From Solenopsis invicta (Eukaryota > Arthropoda > Insecta > Hymenoptera > Formicidae): a stretch of 64,000 nucleotides of DNA. This document shows, one piece after another, positions 1 to 13,400 of this stretch. Numbering within the stretch: the first letter of the stretch is position 1; every line of letters starts with the position of its first letter. The notes beneath the pieces were generated by a model that worked only from the letters and a program-made list of their open reading frames with translations, was not told the DNA's origin and did not search any database. The position numbers and the translations under genes were made by a program. The DNA lies in assembly GCF_016802725.1 (NCBI RefSeq), contig NC_052678.1, positions 6,936,001 to 7,000,000 on the forward strand, read 5' to 3'.

Positions 1-998
1 GTACATACGCGAGACATATCACTGATCACAATTGATAAAACATCAAGTTATGTTAAAAATATGCATCAATTTATTTCGATGGAGACATCAGGTATTTGCT
101 TTATGTATTTAATATATAAATTGATACATGAATTACATACAAATTTATAAAGTTGTGTACGTACATACACACAAAAATTGCCAAAACTTTATTTATTAAA
201 ATATACTTTAAAGAAAAAATAAAATTTTTAGGCGGGAGAAAAGAGGGAAAGACACTGGAGAGCAATCTTTTAGCACCGGGAAGAAGAATGACGCAGGGAT
301 TTCGAAACGGTAACGATTCTCGAACGTTCGATTTCTTAGTAAACACAAGACTGCATGTTAGTGTGTACATTCGTATTAACCGTATGCTTCCTTCGGATAA
401 ATATTGGCCGCGATCATACACGGTCACGGTTTCGTACCGTCGAAAATAGAAAGCACGATGAAGGGGGGAGGGGGGAAGGGGTGAAGAACGAGGAGTACGC
501 GCAAATACAGCAGCAAGGGAAATCGCCGTGGTTGCCGACGAAGAAAAATATTCCGGCCTTGAGGATCCGGCGTGTCATCGGCGCCACGGCCGTGTCGATT
601 TATTTCGCGCTGCACGAGAATTTAACCGCGTTAAAAGGCTGCCTCGGCGAACAATTTACGGTGGCGATTTTCGTAAAATCCGTATGACCCACTGTCGATT
701 CAGATGAATCAGAGCGCGATACTCGAAAGGGACACAACGTGAACGTCCCATCGTCCTCTGGAATTGGAGAGAGCCGTTTCAATTTATTCGAACGATTATC
801 GAAATTATAATCTGTGTATAATGAATAATTCAAATCTGCTGGTCACACAAGCGAGAAGTTTATCGGTTCCACGGCACGAACGGAAAAGCAGAGACAGATC
901 TTCGTGCGAGCGTTATAACACGCACGCGGCCGGAGAAAGCGCGACCGCGTCTTTCTATTTGGCATCTCGTCGAGGAGAGCTCCGACCAGCCGGCCGGC
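1..998. other. Gene-free stretch
   Basis: AT-rich to 220, then moderately CpG-rich (about 240-1000). Overlapping open frames on both strands with no family resemblance; nothing supported. Confidence 0.5.
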
Positions 999-1859
999 GC
1001 ACATTGATCCCAAAAGGTGGTTTGCTGCTCAAAATTCGATAACTTTTATATCCAGGGTAGTATCAATGTGAACATTTATATGCATAATTTTAAGTACATA
1101 TATTCTTCACTAAACAATAAAGAAAAAAATGAAATATTTATATTCATGAGACTCACGATAAAAATCATTAATAAATGAAATTTTATTATTGGATCTTATA
1201 GAGTCAATCTGCAGTATTAAGAAGCAACCAGGTAACTCATCACTCCGGTCGACTTCGACAACCTTGAAATCTGTAAATTTTTGTCAGATTATGTGTTTTA
1301 CAGCAGCATTTTGCAAACATAGCTGCAAAACGGTTTAACCTTTAGAGGAAGCAATATATCAGCTTTTGATGATTTAAGATTTAAGTGAATTTCATTGCCT
1401 ATTTTACATTCATATACACTTATACATTTATTACGAAGTAATAATAATATATCAGTTCTGAAGTGGTGCCATTTGTTTTTTATAGACCAATACAATGACG
1501 TAGTTAACAAAATTTTACGTGTAAAACTGTAAAAATCAGCCAAAAGATTTATCGGTTCTCAGTAGATTAATGTTGTTTACACGATTTGTAAAAGAAAAAT
1601 TAGAGAATCTAACAATATGTTCATTTTATTAATAATACCGTGATGTAATTTACTTTTAAAGTCATCGTGTGCTGGGGCGATTAGCGTTCGCGTATTTCCC
1701 AATTTGGATTTCCAGCTAGAAAGGCGATATTATTTTAATTTTTCTTACAATATACATATATAAACATTCTTCTATATATCGGCAGTATAAATTCCAGCTT
1801 CAGTTATATTTTGTAATTTGGACTTTTCAGCAGCAAACCACCTTTTCGGACCAATGTGC
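999..1859. mobile_element. 0.86 kb element with about 36-bp terminal inverted repeats
   Basis: The left end gcacattgatcccaaaaggt and the reverse complement of the right end (gcacattggtccgaaaaggt) match over about 36 bases with three differences, continuing as ggtttgctgct. The interior is AT-rich without a transposase frame, so it looks like a non-autonomous DNA element. A target-site duplication is not clear. Confidence 0.6.
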
Positions 1860-2570
1860 GGCTTATCGCCACGCGCTGAATTTAAGCTCGATTATGACCC
1901 GGGACAACCTGTGGCCTTTCGAAAGCCACGGTGAAGATGGAAGATACTTTAATTGGAGACAAGCTTCCTGCGGAAACTCGTTTATACGAATGGCGCGCGA
2001 GAATTCCGCGAACAACGGATAAAGATCGTCGTGTCTCGATAAATGCGAAACCGAAAGGAAATACGCGACGTTGTCGTAAACACCTTATCTTGCGGCGTGC
2101 GAGATGACCTACTTGCGGCTTTTTTTTTAATGGCAAAGATAAGCTTCGTTTAATCACCGCAATTTCAAGAACGCGAGGGGCATAAAAATTGTAAGTACGC
2201 CGAAACTGAAAATTCTAACGAAAGCAATAAATCTCGTAACAACTTTACGTATTAATTATGCAACGGGGCAAATATGAGATTTTCATTTTATCAACACAAC
2301 GTTCAGATCTCTAAAACTCTAGATTCATTACGATTTTGTTGCGCGATTTCGCAACAAAATTATCTACAACAAGATTAAAGGCAATGAATTTAAGATTTAT
2401 TGGAATCAATTTGACATGCCATAAATTATCTTGATTCTTTTAAATCCGCTTTTACACAACCTTTTAAGATAACAAAGATTTATGGAAATTTTATTTCTTT
2501 TTTTAAAGCATCACATTTTTTTTTTCGAGCTTATGAAGTGACATTGAGAAGAGGATGCTTCGAAACTTAT

Positions 2571-2795
2571 TTGTGGAAATATACAAATTTATTCGCCAAA
2601 ATAACTCTTTATTTAAATACGGTAACGTATTAAAATTTTGTTCCTAGCAAATAAATCAATTACTTTAAAAAATAAGATATATTTGGCAGAAATGTATACT
2701 GCGTCATCAAAATTAATTTTTTTTATAACCAATAAATATTAAAGAGGGAGAAAATGTCACAAGTAACATTTGCTTGCAAATACAGGTATTTTGAC
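2571..2795 (+). repeat. Dispersed repeat, copy 1
   Basis: Diverged direct copy of the segment near 8500-8665. Shared words include gatatattt, gcagaaatgtata, accgataaatatt/accaataaatatt and cacaagtaac. Probably an old transposon-derived family. Confidence 0.5.
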
Positions 2796-3025
2796 TTTTT
2801 TTCTCAGTTGAGAAACAACTTCATCGATTTTACGTTCCGTGCATGCGCTGTGTGAGAGAAAAAATTACTTTTAGTGCAATTAAATTATTAATACTATTAA
2901 AGAAACCATCAATTTATATCAAGCCAGTAATATTTACAAGTAATATTCAGCTGTTCGATGTAAATGAGTTCTTTGATGATATAATGACATATTTGAATCG
3001 AGTAGTTCTTTTTATCAGTGTAGAA

Positions 3026-3029
<4 letters not shown>

Positions 3030-3065
<36 letters not shown>
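3030..3065 (+). repeat. (CT)n microsatellite
   Basis: Uninterrupted CT repeat of about 17 units. Confidence 0.98.
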
Positions 3066-3066
<1 letters not shown>

Positions 3067-4749
3067 AAGATGAGATTGAATTCGACCGGGGCGATTGTTA
3101 AATATTCCGGAGGCGGGACGAACCGTCGAGGATGATTGGGAAATCTCCGACGGAAAACGCGCGAGCACGTGGCCCCGCCGCTTTTGTTTGCGGATTGCGA
3201 CACGCGGCCGCGTTCGTCACCGATCCCGGGGCTCCTTCTTCTTCGTCGTCCCCTTTGTGCCACGAAAGAGAAACGGGAAACGTGGGCCCAGTGACAAAAT
3301 AACCGACGCGCCTCGTCGCGCGAGCACGTATACGACCGGATATCAAAATATATATTATCCGCGTACGTGTCGTTCGTCATCGATAATTCATTTTCGCCAC
3401 TTACGTCGTACTTTCGTAGCATTGCGAAACGTGCTGATCGATCGTCACTAGCGTATAACTCATCCGTCCTTACGTCAAATTAATTATTCTACAGGCGCAA
3501 AAAGAGATAATGCAATTGGCGCTTAAGCGATTCAAACGAACGCATAGTGAAGCGTCTCTTTATCCAGGAAATTCCGCGCTGAATAAAATATGCGATTCTC
3601 GATATCTTTCGTATAGTATCTCTCTAGACACAATGTTCACGTCGTTTCTCGTTAAATTCATCAAGTACGAAGAGTCCTCTTATTAAACGCTCTTAATTTC
3701 AGAATGTTACACTTTATTAAAATGAACATCGTTTCTCGTGTCCTCTCCAAGTCTTATCATAGCAATTACACTTTCATTATCTCGGCGATAGATCAGCTAA
3801 CCCGTTTTCTCGACTTTCATGTGAAACTTGTGAACGAGTTTTAGTATAGAGAGGAAAAATGGTCACTCAAGATCAACAAAAGATCCAACGAGAGAAGTTT
3901 CGATTTTCACTTGAAACTTTTGACTTCTGTATCTCCGCTACTTTATTTTTAACTTTTGTTTTTAACACTTCGAAAAGATATACTTTGCTTTGCATTTCTA
4001 AGTTTAGAAAAAAAAAAAAAAAACACCAGAGCGACAGAGCTCTTTCACTTCATTATAAATATTTCGTTATAAATATTTATGAGTATACTTATAATATTTA
4101 TAAATATTTTACGCTGGACGTAAACGTAAATTTTAAAAATGAATACAATAGATAACGAACGTAAGTTATCAACTTTTAACTTTATTGTTTAACTTTTCAC
4201 TTTTTTTAACTGGTCATTACCTAATTCTGATGATTAGATAACAAAGTAAGAAATCCTTCAATCGCATCTAAAGATGTTAGCCTTGTCCACTCATATTATA
4301 AAATATTTTATTACTACTTATGCTTATGTAAATTCTACTGCATAACAAAACGTATTAATAAATTAAAAAAAAAAAAGTATGAAACTACTCGCTGGCAGAT
4401 AACACGTTAACGTGTCAAACTGTTTCTCTTTTCGCGAGAAACTCGCCGGAATAGGCAAGGATTGCCAGTCAAGTCCGCAAAGTGCAAAATGTGTCTATTT
4501 TCGGAACTCTTGTCGCTCGTGTCCTCGCGAATGCGTGTGCTGCGTGCGTAACGCATGACATACGCGCATTTTATCATATCCGTCGCAACGTCTCCTTTGA
4601 TAAGATTCCAATAGGAAAAATTAAACGGCACTCACATCGTCGAACGTCTCGTCAGAGATTAATCCGATAGTCTGATGAAATACCCACGTGTACCTTTCTT
4701 TCCACATCAATCAATTTAAATTACGTCGCATGCAAACTTAATCAAGGCT

Positions 4750-5458
4750 GTTGACTTTTAGGCTTCGGTGCAGCCGCGATCCTGAGTCACGTTCAAATCC
4801 TCTTGAAGGCAAATATGTGTTGTTATAATCTTTAAATCCAATTAAACGCGTTAAAAGTGCTTATTTATAGTTAGCTTCTATATACTTGACAGTCACTAAT
4901 AAAATGTAGAGAATAGAATTGAAATTATTTAACTTTTTTTCTTCCAATTCTATTAATTTCTTCATTGACGGATGATAATTTAAAAAGAACATACATTAAA
5001 TTAATTCAGTTGTATCTTATCTTCCATTGCCACGAAACTCCATACAGGAAAAAAAAAAACAACGCGCAAGAGCATTCTGATATTTCTTCATTTTAAGAAT
5101 CAAAATTTCTAATCGGCTGCGCTTACGTAGAAATTTCCTTGACATCGACACCCGACAGCGGCTATCGGGTGTACACACGATTAATCGGCTGGTCTCGCTG
5201 GCAACTGCGAGCGGATCAGCGCGCGAAAGGAGGCCAGGCGTGGCGGAGGAACAATGCGATTTATCTCGCACTTGCAAGTTCAATGCTGATTACTCATCCA
5301 GCGTCTCGCGCGCGCATCGGACGTCTGGATTATGATTATCATCCTCTCACGGCACACTTTCTAAATGCGGCGATGCCCGCGGCCCTCGTCCGAGACTCCG
5401 AATCGCGAGCCCGAAACGTGACGCGAGATCGCGGCTGCACCGAAGCCTAAAAGTCGAC
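4750..5458. mobile_element. 0.7 kb element with about 45-bp terminal inverted repeats
   Basis: The left end gttgacttttaggcttcggt and the reverse complement of the right end (gtcgacttttaggcttcggt) match; the identity continues through gcagccgcgatc and weakens at tcacgtt. The right half is CpG-rich, unlike its surroundings. No transposase was seen and no clear target duplication. Confidence 0.6.
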
Positions 5459-6087
5459 CGCATGAAGTCGACATATCTGGAGCACCAGTCAGAATTCTGA
5501 TTCGACGACACGGCAAAATTCGTCCGAGAGCGAGAAAATTTTTATACAACGTAAAATCCCGTTACTCTGTTCTCCATAGGTCAAACGACGTCTTCCAATT
5601 TCAGTGGTTTAACTAAAAAAAAATTATTCAAAGAAAAATTGACTTTAAAATAACGCGATGAGATATGTCGACGTATACGCGTCGTGTAAGCCTACTTAGT
5701 GATTCGAATGAAACGTGAATTTGCAAAAATTTGATGTAATCAGTTCCTCGTAACGATTTAGATCGCTTCCGGGAAAATGATACGCGCGTGATGCTACTAT
5801 AATGAGCCGTCCGTTATCAATAAGAATACATCGAGATTAGGCGATTAGCTGCGTGAGCTTTATACGTTTGACCTCTGATTAGATGCATGTGGCATTATGA
5901 TCGAAGGAGATACAAGTATCGGCTAACCACGATATGCATGATAACTTATCACGCAACAAAGAGAATAGCGTATGAAACAAAATACCTACTTGCATTTGTA
6001 GATAGGTAGATCAGCTAATGTTACCTGATCAATATTCTACGTGAAAAAGCTAGTAGAATTGATCGAATCACGATTCCGAATCATTCA

Positions 6088-6131
6088 AATTTCCTTGTAT
6101 TTCTCGACAGAGAGAAGTACAAGGAAATTTA
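6088..6131. repeat. Hairpin, 19-bp stem
   Basis: AAATTTCCTTGTATTTCTC and its reverse complement (one G:U-type difference) flank a 6-base loop. Confidence 0.7.
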
Positions 6132-6337
6132 TTTTTACTACGCTCAAATCGATCAATCACGTTCATCAATCACGATAACGTTTAATTTAGCGACAGAATT
6201 AGTCATACGTCGTTATATAAAAAAAAAATTTATCCTTACAATTAGTACAAGTTACAGTTGAAGCTAAATCAAAACGTGATAACAAAGTCAATGATACATC
6301 AATCGTAGATTGGTCGTTAACACAATTTCTGCCTATT

Positions 6338-6795
6338 GTCACAATAAAAAAAGAGTTTAGTAATAATAACCAAGTTTTAATTAAATAATTTTAATTAAAT
6401 TTGATTGATATAACTAAATATTTAACAATTGCATTAAAAAGAAGTGAAAAACGTTTTGAGACATTAGACAAATGTGAAATCGTATTTTGGAATGTTGCAG
6501 AGTGTACCAGAATTTTTTCAGATTTTTTTAGAGCCAAAAGGTTCTTTTAAAAATATTATCAGGCACGAGTGATTCGGTTGGATTAAGAAAGCAGCGAAAA
6601 AAAACATTGAATCACGAAGGCTTAATATAGTAGCCAAACATAATTATATCAATTATTAAACAGTTACCAAATGGTTACTAAATATTACTAAATATTTGCT
6701 TACATTAATCGAATATTTAATTGAAATTATTTTATCAAAATTTAGTAACCATCATCTAGGCTCGATTATTATTACCAAACTTCTTTTTCAGTGCA
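6338..6795. mobile_element. MITE-like element, about 0.46 kb
   Basis: The ends are imperfect inverted repeats of about 35 bases (gagtttagtaataataacca at the left, tggtaataataatcgag as the complement of the right). The interior is AT-rich and contains taaccatt/ggttactaaat words. No coding sequence. Confidence 0.45.
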
Positions 6796-8294
6796 CGCTC
6801 GTCGTGTGATTCGTTTTAAATCTGATGAGTCAAAAATTGCACGCTCTCTTTCAATTAAAACAATTACTGCGAAATTAATCCCGGATTGAATTTATTTCAA
6901 ATTCGAAATATCGCGTTTCCTGATTTAGCCTGATTTTGATACGGGAGGGACATGATCGTCTGAGATGACGGTTCAAGGTGGAGCATTGTTGATAGCGCGC
7001 GAACTCGAAGAGAAAGTTTAACGCCTCCGCGTTACGTCCTTCTTCTCTTCGCCACGGGACTCGCCGCAGTCCTTTCTATCGCGGAAAATAAAATGTGCTC
7101 GTCGAGAAAAAGAGAAAGAGAAAAAGACAGAGATGACGCCAAAAGAAAGTTGTTGCATCGTTATCGCGCCACGATGATTTTCACCTTCGTAGCCTGGTCT
7201 GCCCTGATAAACTCTAATAAGCTCATCAAAACGCCGAAGTAATGAACTCTATTATATTGTACTGTGCCGTATTGTCATTTTATCGTTACGTTAATTAACT
7301 ATTACAGTGAATATCGCGTTATAAAAAGTCGCATTATAAATGAAAAAGTAAAAGGCAAATCTAATTACGAAATGTGGTATAAAAATCATGATGATGAAGA
7401 GAAATCTTATCTTAGTATAAATTTACAGAGATAAACCGAATTGATCGTTCAATTCTATGAAACAGGATAATTTTGCTATCTAAACGCAAATAATTTAAAA
7501 ATAATAACAATATAAATAATAATATAAATGTTATACATAATAATATAATTTAAAAAACTTTATATTATTATATTATAATGTGAAATGATATAAAATAATA
7601 AATATTTTATATAATATAAAAATAATAATTAAAAATAACTGTTAGGTCGTCGAGGCTATGCGAGATATGTCTACAATATATTATATTTAACCTGCGCGCT
7701 ACACATTTCACAATTTTTGTTCGCAGCAAAAATTTGTAAAAGTTATTCCAGATAATTTCGAAAGTTTTATGAGTCACCAAGTCAGGGAGAAAATGGCAAC
7801 GATGGTAAATTGGGGACGAGCGCAAATAAAATTTGCACAGGTCTCGAGAATATGATTGAGCGATAATGTAAAAAACCGATATTCCATAGGAAACCCGCTC
7901 TATCCGATCAAATACATTTGTGCAAATTTGGAGAACAAATATTGCGCCAGTGCTTATACTACACTCCGTGTATTAGCGTACGCCGAAGTATACGGTCGTT
8001 AACAAACAAACACTCTTGCTGACACGCCACCGATTATTGGGCAATAAACGCGGAGACCTCCGCGTACGTCGTTAAACGGATGCACGCGACATTCAACGAT
8101 CGATGACGATTTACGTAACTTTCGTCAATTTCAATTTTATTTATGGGCAAACAAGCCCGCGCGTTATATTTTATGAAATTTTAGTTCTTCGATAACGAGC
8201 AGGTCCTACGATTGTATACGTGCTCGCCGTCGTTCATTAATTCGTCATTATCATTAATATAAAACGTAAATAAATTGTGAACAATGTGTGCGTG

Positions 8295-8322
8295 AATAAT
8301 TGACGCGGTTGCGTCAATTATT
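8295..8322. repeat. Perfect palindrome with 12-bp arms
   Basis: aataattgacgc and gcgtcaattatt are separated by ggtt. Confidence 0.8.
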
Positions 8323-8499
8323 GCGGCGTGACGCACTATACTCGCGTTTTAAAATGCAACGTAATCGCGATGCAACGATAAGAAATGAAAACAACAGCCT
8401 ATCACTAAAAAAAAGATTCTTAAAAATATTTTTTTTATTCGCGGGATGTAAATATATGTAAATAAATCTTTATTCAAATATCTTTCTATCAATTTTTAC

Positions 8500-8665
8500 T
8501 TAAATGGCGAAACAAAATTTTATTTCTAACGAATAGATCGATTAATAAGAAGAATGAGATATATTTCGCAGAAATGTATATTCCGCCATAACAATTAAAA
8601 CTTGTTAGAACCGATAAATATTGAAGGAAACGTCACAAGTAACGTTCGCTTCTGAACCTTTAAAT
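8500..8665 (+). repeat. Dispersed repeat, copy 2
   Basis: Partner of 2571-2795 in the same orientation, 5.9 kb away. Confidence 0.5.
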
Positions 8666-8698
8666 TTTTGTCAGTGTAGCGCCATAATTGGCATATAT

Positions 8699-8706
<8 letters not shown>

Positions 8707-8760
<54 letters not shown>
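8707..8760 (+). repeat. (AT)n microsatellite
   Basis: Uninterrupted AT repeat of about 27 units. Confidence 0.98.
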
Positions 8761-8762
<2 letters not shown>

Positions 8763-9531
8763 AAAGTAATTGGAAAATAAGCTTCATTTTGCACTGTGTG
8801 TGCTCGCTGAATCAGATATAATCACAATATTGCAGTTTGCTGTATCGAAAGGGGAAGGAAAGAATCTATTTATGGGTACTGCCGCATTTTATTACGATAT
8901 TATTACGATCTCCTCCACGTTGTAGTATCATATTACCGTTCAGTACCCGCTATTTAGTATTTTATAATGTATTTCGCAACGCTTTCTAAGTCCAATTTTT
9001 ATTCATTCCGAAGTCAGTCCGGATGCTTAAATTAGGAAATTTAAAACCTGTCGACTGTAAAGAATGAAAAGTAACAATGGGAATAAAAGATAACAATTAA
9101 GCGAGAGTGTCTCTTCCATATTTATGTAATTGAGAGAAGCTCGAACGCTCCCGGGATTTATGGCACTTTTACAATGCCTGCATAGTGACCGTCGGATCGT
9201 TGCGAAATTTCCATGATTCACGTTGTCTCGCGCAACGTATCCGATTAACGGGAAGAAAGGCGTCGAGTATATATCATCGAATGTCGCACGACGACAGGCT
9301 AGTGTGTATCTCAACATATCGCTCGTTTTATTCGCGAGATTTTCGCGGCCGATCGTTCACCTCGAATCTCCGTATCTCGGGGGCAAATTCAATCAAGTTG
9401 AACGACCCGGCGGCCGCCGCTCATACGGAGACCGTTAATAAGAGGCGACCGTGAAAGATAAATTTAAAACGACCGACGTCCATGACCCGCGTAAAAATCT
9501 CCCGTGTCCTCGACGACCGGTGGACACTGAT

Positions 9532-9553
9532 TGCGCGCGCGCGCGCGCGCGCG
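9532..9553 (+). repeat. (GC)n run
   Basis: Alternating GC for about 11 units, a Z-DNA-prone sequence. Confidence 0.95.
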
Positions 9554-9733
9554 TTGATAAGTCGACCAAGGTGTCCGCATTTTCTCTCCAAAATGCACAT
9601 TTTTTTTCTTTTCTTTCTTTTCTTGCTGCCCCAGCAACAGGGATTCTCTGTCTCGGAGAATTTTTCCAAAACGTTTCAAAGTGTTCTGATTCTGTGCGGT
9701 AATAACTTCTTCTTTTTTTTACATCAACCTAGT

Positions 9734-9821
9734 AAACACCGAATGCAACGTAGATGCAATGCTATGTAACATAGGTATAACACATGTGTTTGTTACATGA
9801 CGTTACATGTATTCGGTGTTT
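9734..9821. mobile_element. Short MITE-like foldback, 88 bp
   Basis: Ends aaacaccgaatgcaacg and the complement of attcggtgttt form an inverted repeat, with alternating acgt/atgtaac words between them. Confidence 0.5.
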
Positions 9822-12800
9822 GCGGAAAAGATCCTATAAATAAAACATGATTCTCGCGATATGTCAGATATGCATTTTATGCGCTCGTTTCTCGTATTTA
9901 CGCACGCAATACGAGCTTGTTTCCGAACGGTATAATTTTTACGATATAATCGCTTCGTTTAGGTGTACATACCATCGATGAATGGAGCTTCGCACAATTG
10001 CGCTTACGAAGGATCGCGCGCGCATTAGTGTCACTGGCAATCACGAAAGGAGATTTTGAAAGGATAAAGGCAGACTCTCTGTAGTTATGTAGAAATATGT
10101 TAACAGTCAAGTCAAGGGTCTCGCGATTATATCTGGGGAATACCGATTACCAATTCTCTCGGTGAAGCCGCGCCGGTTTTTTGGGCTAAAGGTCGACCTA
10201 ACGTATATTTCAGCATCTGACCGCTTTAACGAGATATCCACAACGCTTTGATCTTGCCCGTATACAAGGAAAACGTGTGCGCTAAACCGATGGAAATAGC
10301 TTCGATTGTGGTCAACGTATTCCCAATAAATAAGAGCGTGAGGTCAATTAAGGATTTAAGTTCATTCAAACACGATCACTAAAAATCTTGTTCCTACCGC
10401 GTTAAAAGTTTCTCTATCAGAACTATCGTGTTGTTTTTCCACACGGAAAGAACGATACGAATTGGTTAAAATATGTAAAAGTTCAGTTACAGAATTAAAA
10501 TTTAGATACAGAAGACAATTTTGTTGAACCATCAAAAGAATTATAAAGGACGTTCAAGCATGACGAGCAGTGCTACAAAGAGTTTTGACCTTCTGGCAAT
10601 CAGCTCGAACACTTGAGACATAATTGATTTGACGGTCTGACAAAATCGTTCTCAGATCTGTATTCAACTAAATTTTTACGTACTTCAGCAAAACCGTTCC
10701 TTTCGTGTACGCTTGGTATTGACGTCATTACAAAGTGCATTTATTCACGTTTAATGTATAGAAAATATTGGGGGCGGGGGGGAAAAGCCGAGCAACGTTT
10801 CTAGTCTCTTTCTGCGTAACTCTCTTTCATCAATATTCCAAAAGAAATTTTTTAAACTCTCGAAATTTAGTTTTCTAACTCGTTCTTCTAGCCACGTGAC
10901 GCTACATTACTTTTTTTTCTTACTTTGACTCAGCGTTCGTGAAGAGAAAGTACGTGAATGCTGAAGAGATAGTATACATGTAGGTATATCGAACGCCGTT
11001 CGTGACTCTATATCGTTAGGGATTGCTTAGCGATTTCGTTCTTTGAAGAGCGCAAATTATTCATTGTCTCGTAATGTAAAAATTACATCTCTCACATAGT
11101 GTGCTCTTTTTTTAAAAATCAGAACTTTAACTAGCCTGGACATCGTCGGGATTTCCTTTAATTGATTGCAGATACACGCAGAAAGCGTGACGAATTAAGT
11201 TGTTTTTTCCCCCGATATGAAATTCTCTGAAGAGTTTGTTGAAAAAGATAGCTGGTACAAAAATACAAGCTCTCATTATTTCTTAGTTATGCAACTGCTT
11301 AACAGTTCCGAGCGTAATTACTGTTTGCTTAAATGCTAAGTGAATTTTCCGACTCGTTGTTAACAAGAGCCAGTGATAACATCTAACACTAAGATAATGA
11401 AGAAAATAAATTATGCGTTGATGGTCGATACATCTTGGATGTATAAATAAACGATCATTAAGGCTGCGATATTTGCAAAAAATCGACGTTTTTTTTTTCG
11501 TTTGGCGAAATTGAATTAAAATTTCGAAAAGCTTTAACGCATATTCAAAATAAAGTGACAGAGCAACTGAAATTCTTCGTTTTAAGTGGAACTAAACTTT
11601 TCTATATGCGTTTAAAAGACACATTAAAAAGTGGAGAAACACAATACTTTGATTGCATCTCCAGCGAGTATCTTTCCATTACTGTTCTGTCCTTGGTAAG
11701 AAGAGTAACGACGAGATGACATGCAGCATTACGAAACCTTTTGGAGAGGATTTATTGCGATTGGGCAACGCTTTCGATTTTCCGGACTATGGCTATCATC
11801 GATTTCTCTCAGCTCGTTATTCTCTTCTTTAATCCGAGACGTAGGCGTGGGGCATTGCGTCAAGAACGGGAAGTACGTGTCAATCTAAATCTATGAAGAA
11901 TACATCATAAGTCAGAATTCTCGTTAGAGTATAGTCGGTGCCGTTAATTAGATTTATTGTCATTACCGCTAGATTTTTAATGAGGCTAAGTGTTATCAGT
12001 GTAGCATCGCGTATGGCAAACACCGCGCGGCAACTCGCGAACGACGCTGCTAATCACGATCTGATAACAATAATCTGATCAGCATCCTCGACACGATAAT
12101 TATTGCAAACTTCCACCTTTGAATTTAAATACGTCTCAACAGCCAATTCCTTATCTAATCTACCCCGCGGACAAGCCGCAAAGTACATCCGTACTAAAAT
12201 CGCACCGGTTGTTTACAAACTCAATAGATATATCGTGCAATTGCGTCATGCTATTGAAATTTCCGGGGTCGTGATTTTGTAAATCGCATTTAAATTTACA
12301 AACACGCTATTAAGAAAACTTAGCAATGGAATTACATGAATAGCAACAAGAGCGAGAATCGATCGGAAACAGTGACTTAAATAAATGAAATGAAAATGAA
12401 AGTGAAATAAGATGGCGCAGCCGTCTATGCACTCTATTACTTTGAAACGAAAAAAAAGAGTAGAGGAAATGAGAGCTGGAGCATAATAATGTCTCTAGGG
12501 CATGTCATTAACATGTGATTGCCATGACGGTCATCCGTTACTGTCGCTAGATTTTTTAATGGCTTTCAATGGAGGTCATTGGTGAATCTGGACCCCTTTA
12601 TCGCAATTCTTTTTAACGCTTATAAAAGATAAGTGGCATCTAATATCTAGATAATAACGTAAAATACAAAAATACGCTGGTACACATGGGGATACAGTTT
12701 TATTTAACTGTACGAGTATTACATAATATTTTAACGTTACATGTTTGCGATAATTCTACTGCGGTGCACATGCGTTAAATAACTGCTGAGATAAAAAGAA

Positions 12801-12870
12801 ATTTTGTGAAATTCGCAGCAGCGCGTCGACAAATTTTGTTTTGTTTAAAAGACGTCATCAAAATTGGTTT

Positions 12871-12889
12871 CTCTCTCTCTCTCTCTCTG
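12871..12889 (+). repeat. (CT)n microsatellite
   Basis: About 9 CT units. Confidence 0.95.
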
Positions 12890-13011
12890 TCTAATTTTCA
12901 AGTCTTTATTTTTGGTAATGGAAACGACGAAGCAACGTTGTAATTTCGTGCTCGACGAACGATTTAGGAATAAAAGCACGTGAAGAACGTCGGCGCTTAA
13001 GGATGTGTAAG

Positions 13012-13400
13012 ACATTTCTCAAAACTTTAAGAAAATCATGAAAAAATTGCAGATTATTTTCTATTGTATTTGAAAGTAGCAAAAAAAATTTAGCGATGAT
13101 TTTCTATCCGAATAAAAAGTTATTTCAATGAGAAGTAGACATGTGCTTTAATGAAAATATAATTTATAATAAAATAATGAAATAGAAAATAATAAAAAAT
13201 CTGAATTTTTTTTATTTAATTGCTTTAAACATTCAAGATGATTTATGTAAAGTTCCATTGCGACGCAGAGATCAGTCTTGTAAAATAAATAAAATTTGTT
13301 TATTTATTTACAAAATAACTAAACAGATAATCACAATAAAACTTTATGTAACTTTGTGCACACATGCTGAATACTTCAAGTACTTACACAAACAGTTGCG
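13012..13400 (+). repeat. Dispersed repeat, forward copy of an inverted pair
   Basis: Matches the reverse complement of 37175-37520 over most of its length. Shared words include gacatttctcaaa, tttgaaagtag, gtgctttaatgaaaatataa, gatttatgtaaagtt and acaaaataactaaa. Probably an old transposable-element family. Confidence 0.7.

Larger units (their letters stand above)
1860..4749. other. Gene-free stretch
   Basis: Holds one dispersed repeat copy, a CT microsatellite and a CpG-rich stretch (3070-3450) with skewed open frames. A small hairpin lies at 2333-2360 (attttgttgcg/cgcaacaaaat). No gene seen. Confidence 0.5.
5459..13011. other. Gene-free stretch with scattered foldbacks
   Basis: Mixed AT-rich DNA with CpG-rich spots (6950-7160, 9180-9560). 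A 49-codon frame at 7092 (MCSSRKREREKDRDDAKRKL) was seen but is too short and simple to support. Otherwise only the repeats listed separately. Confidence 0.45.

Noticed and set aside
4771..4802. tRNA-like TTCAAATCC word
   Set aside because: No matching acceptor stem or A-box; the segment is the terminal inverted repeat of the 4750-5458 element.
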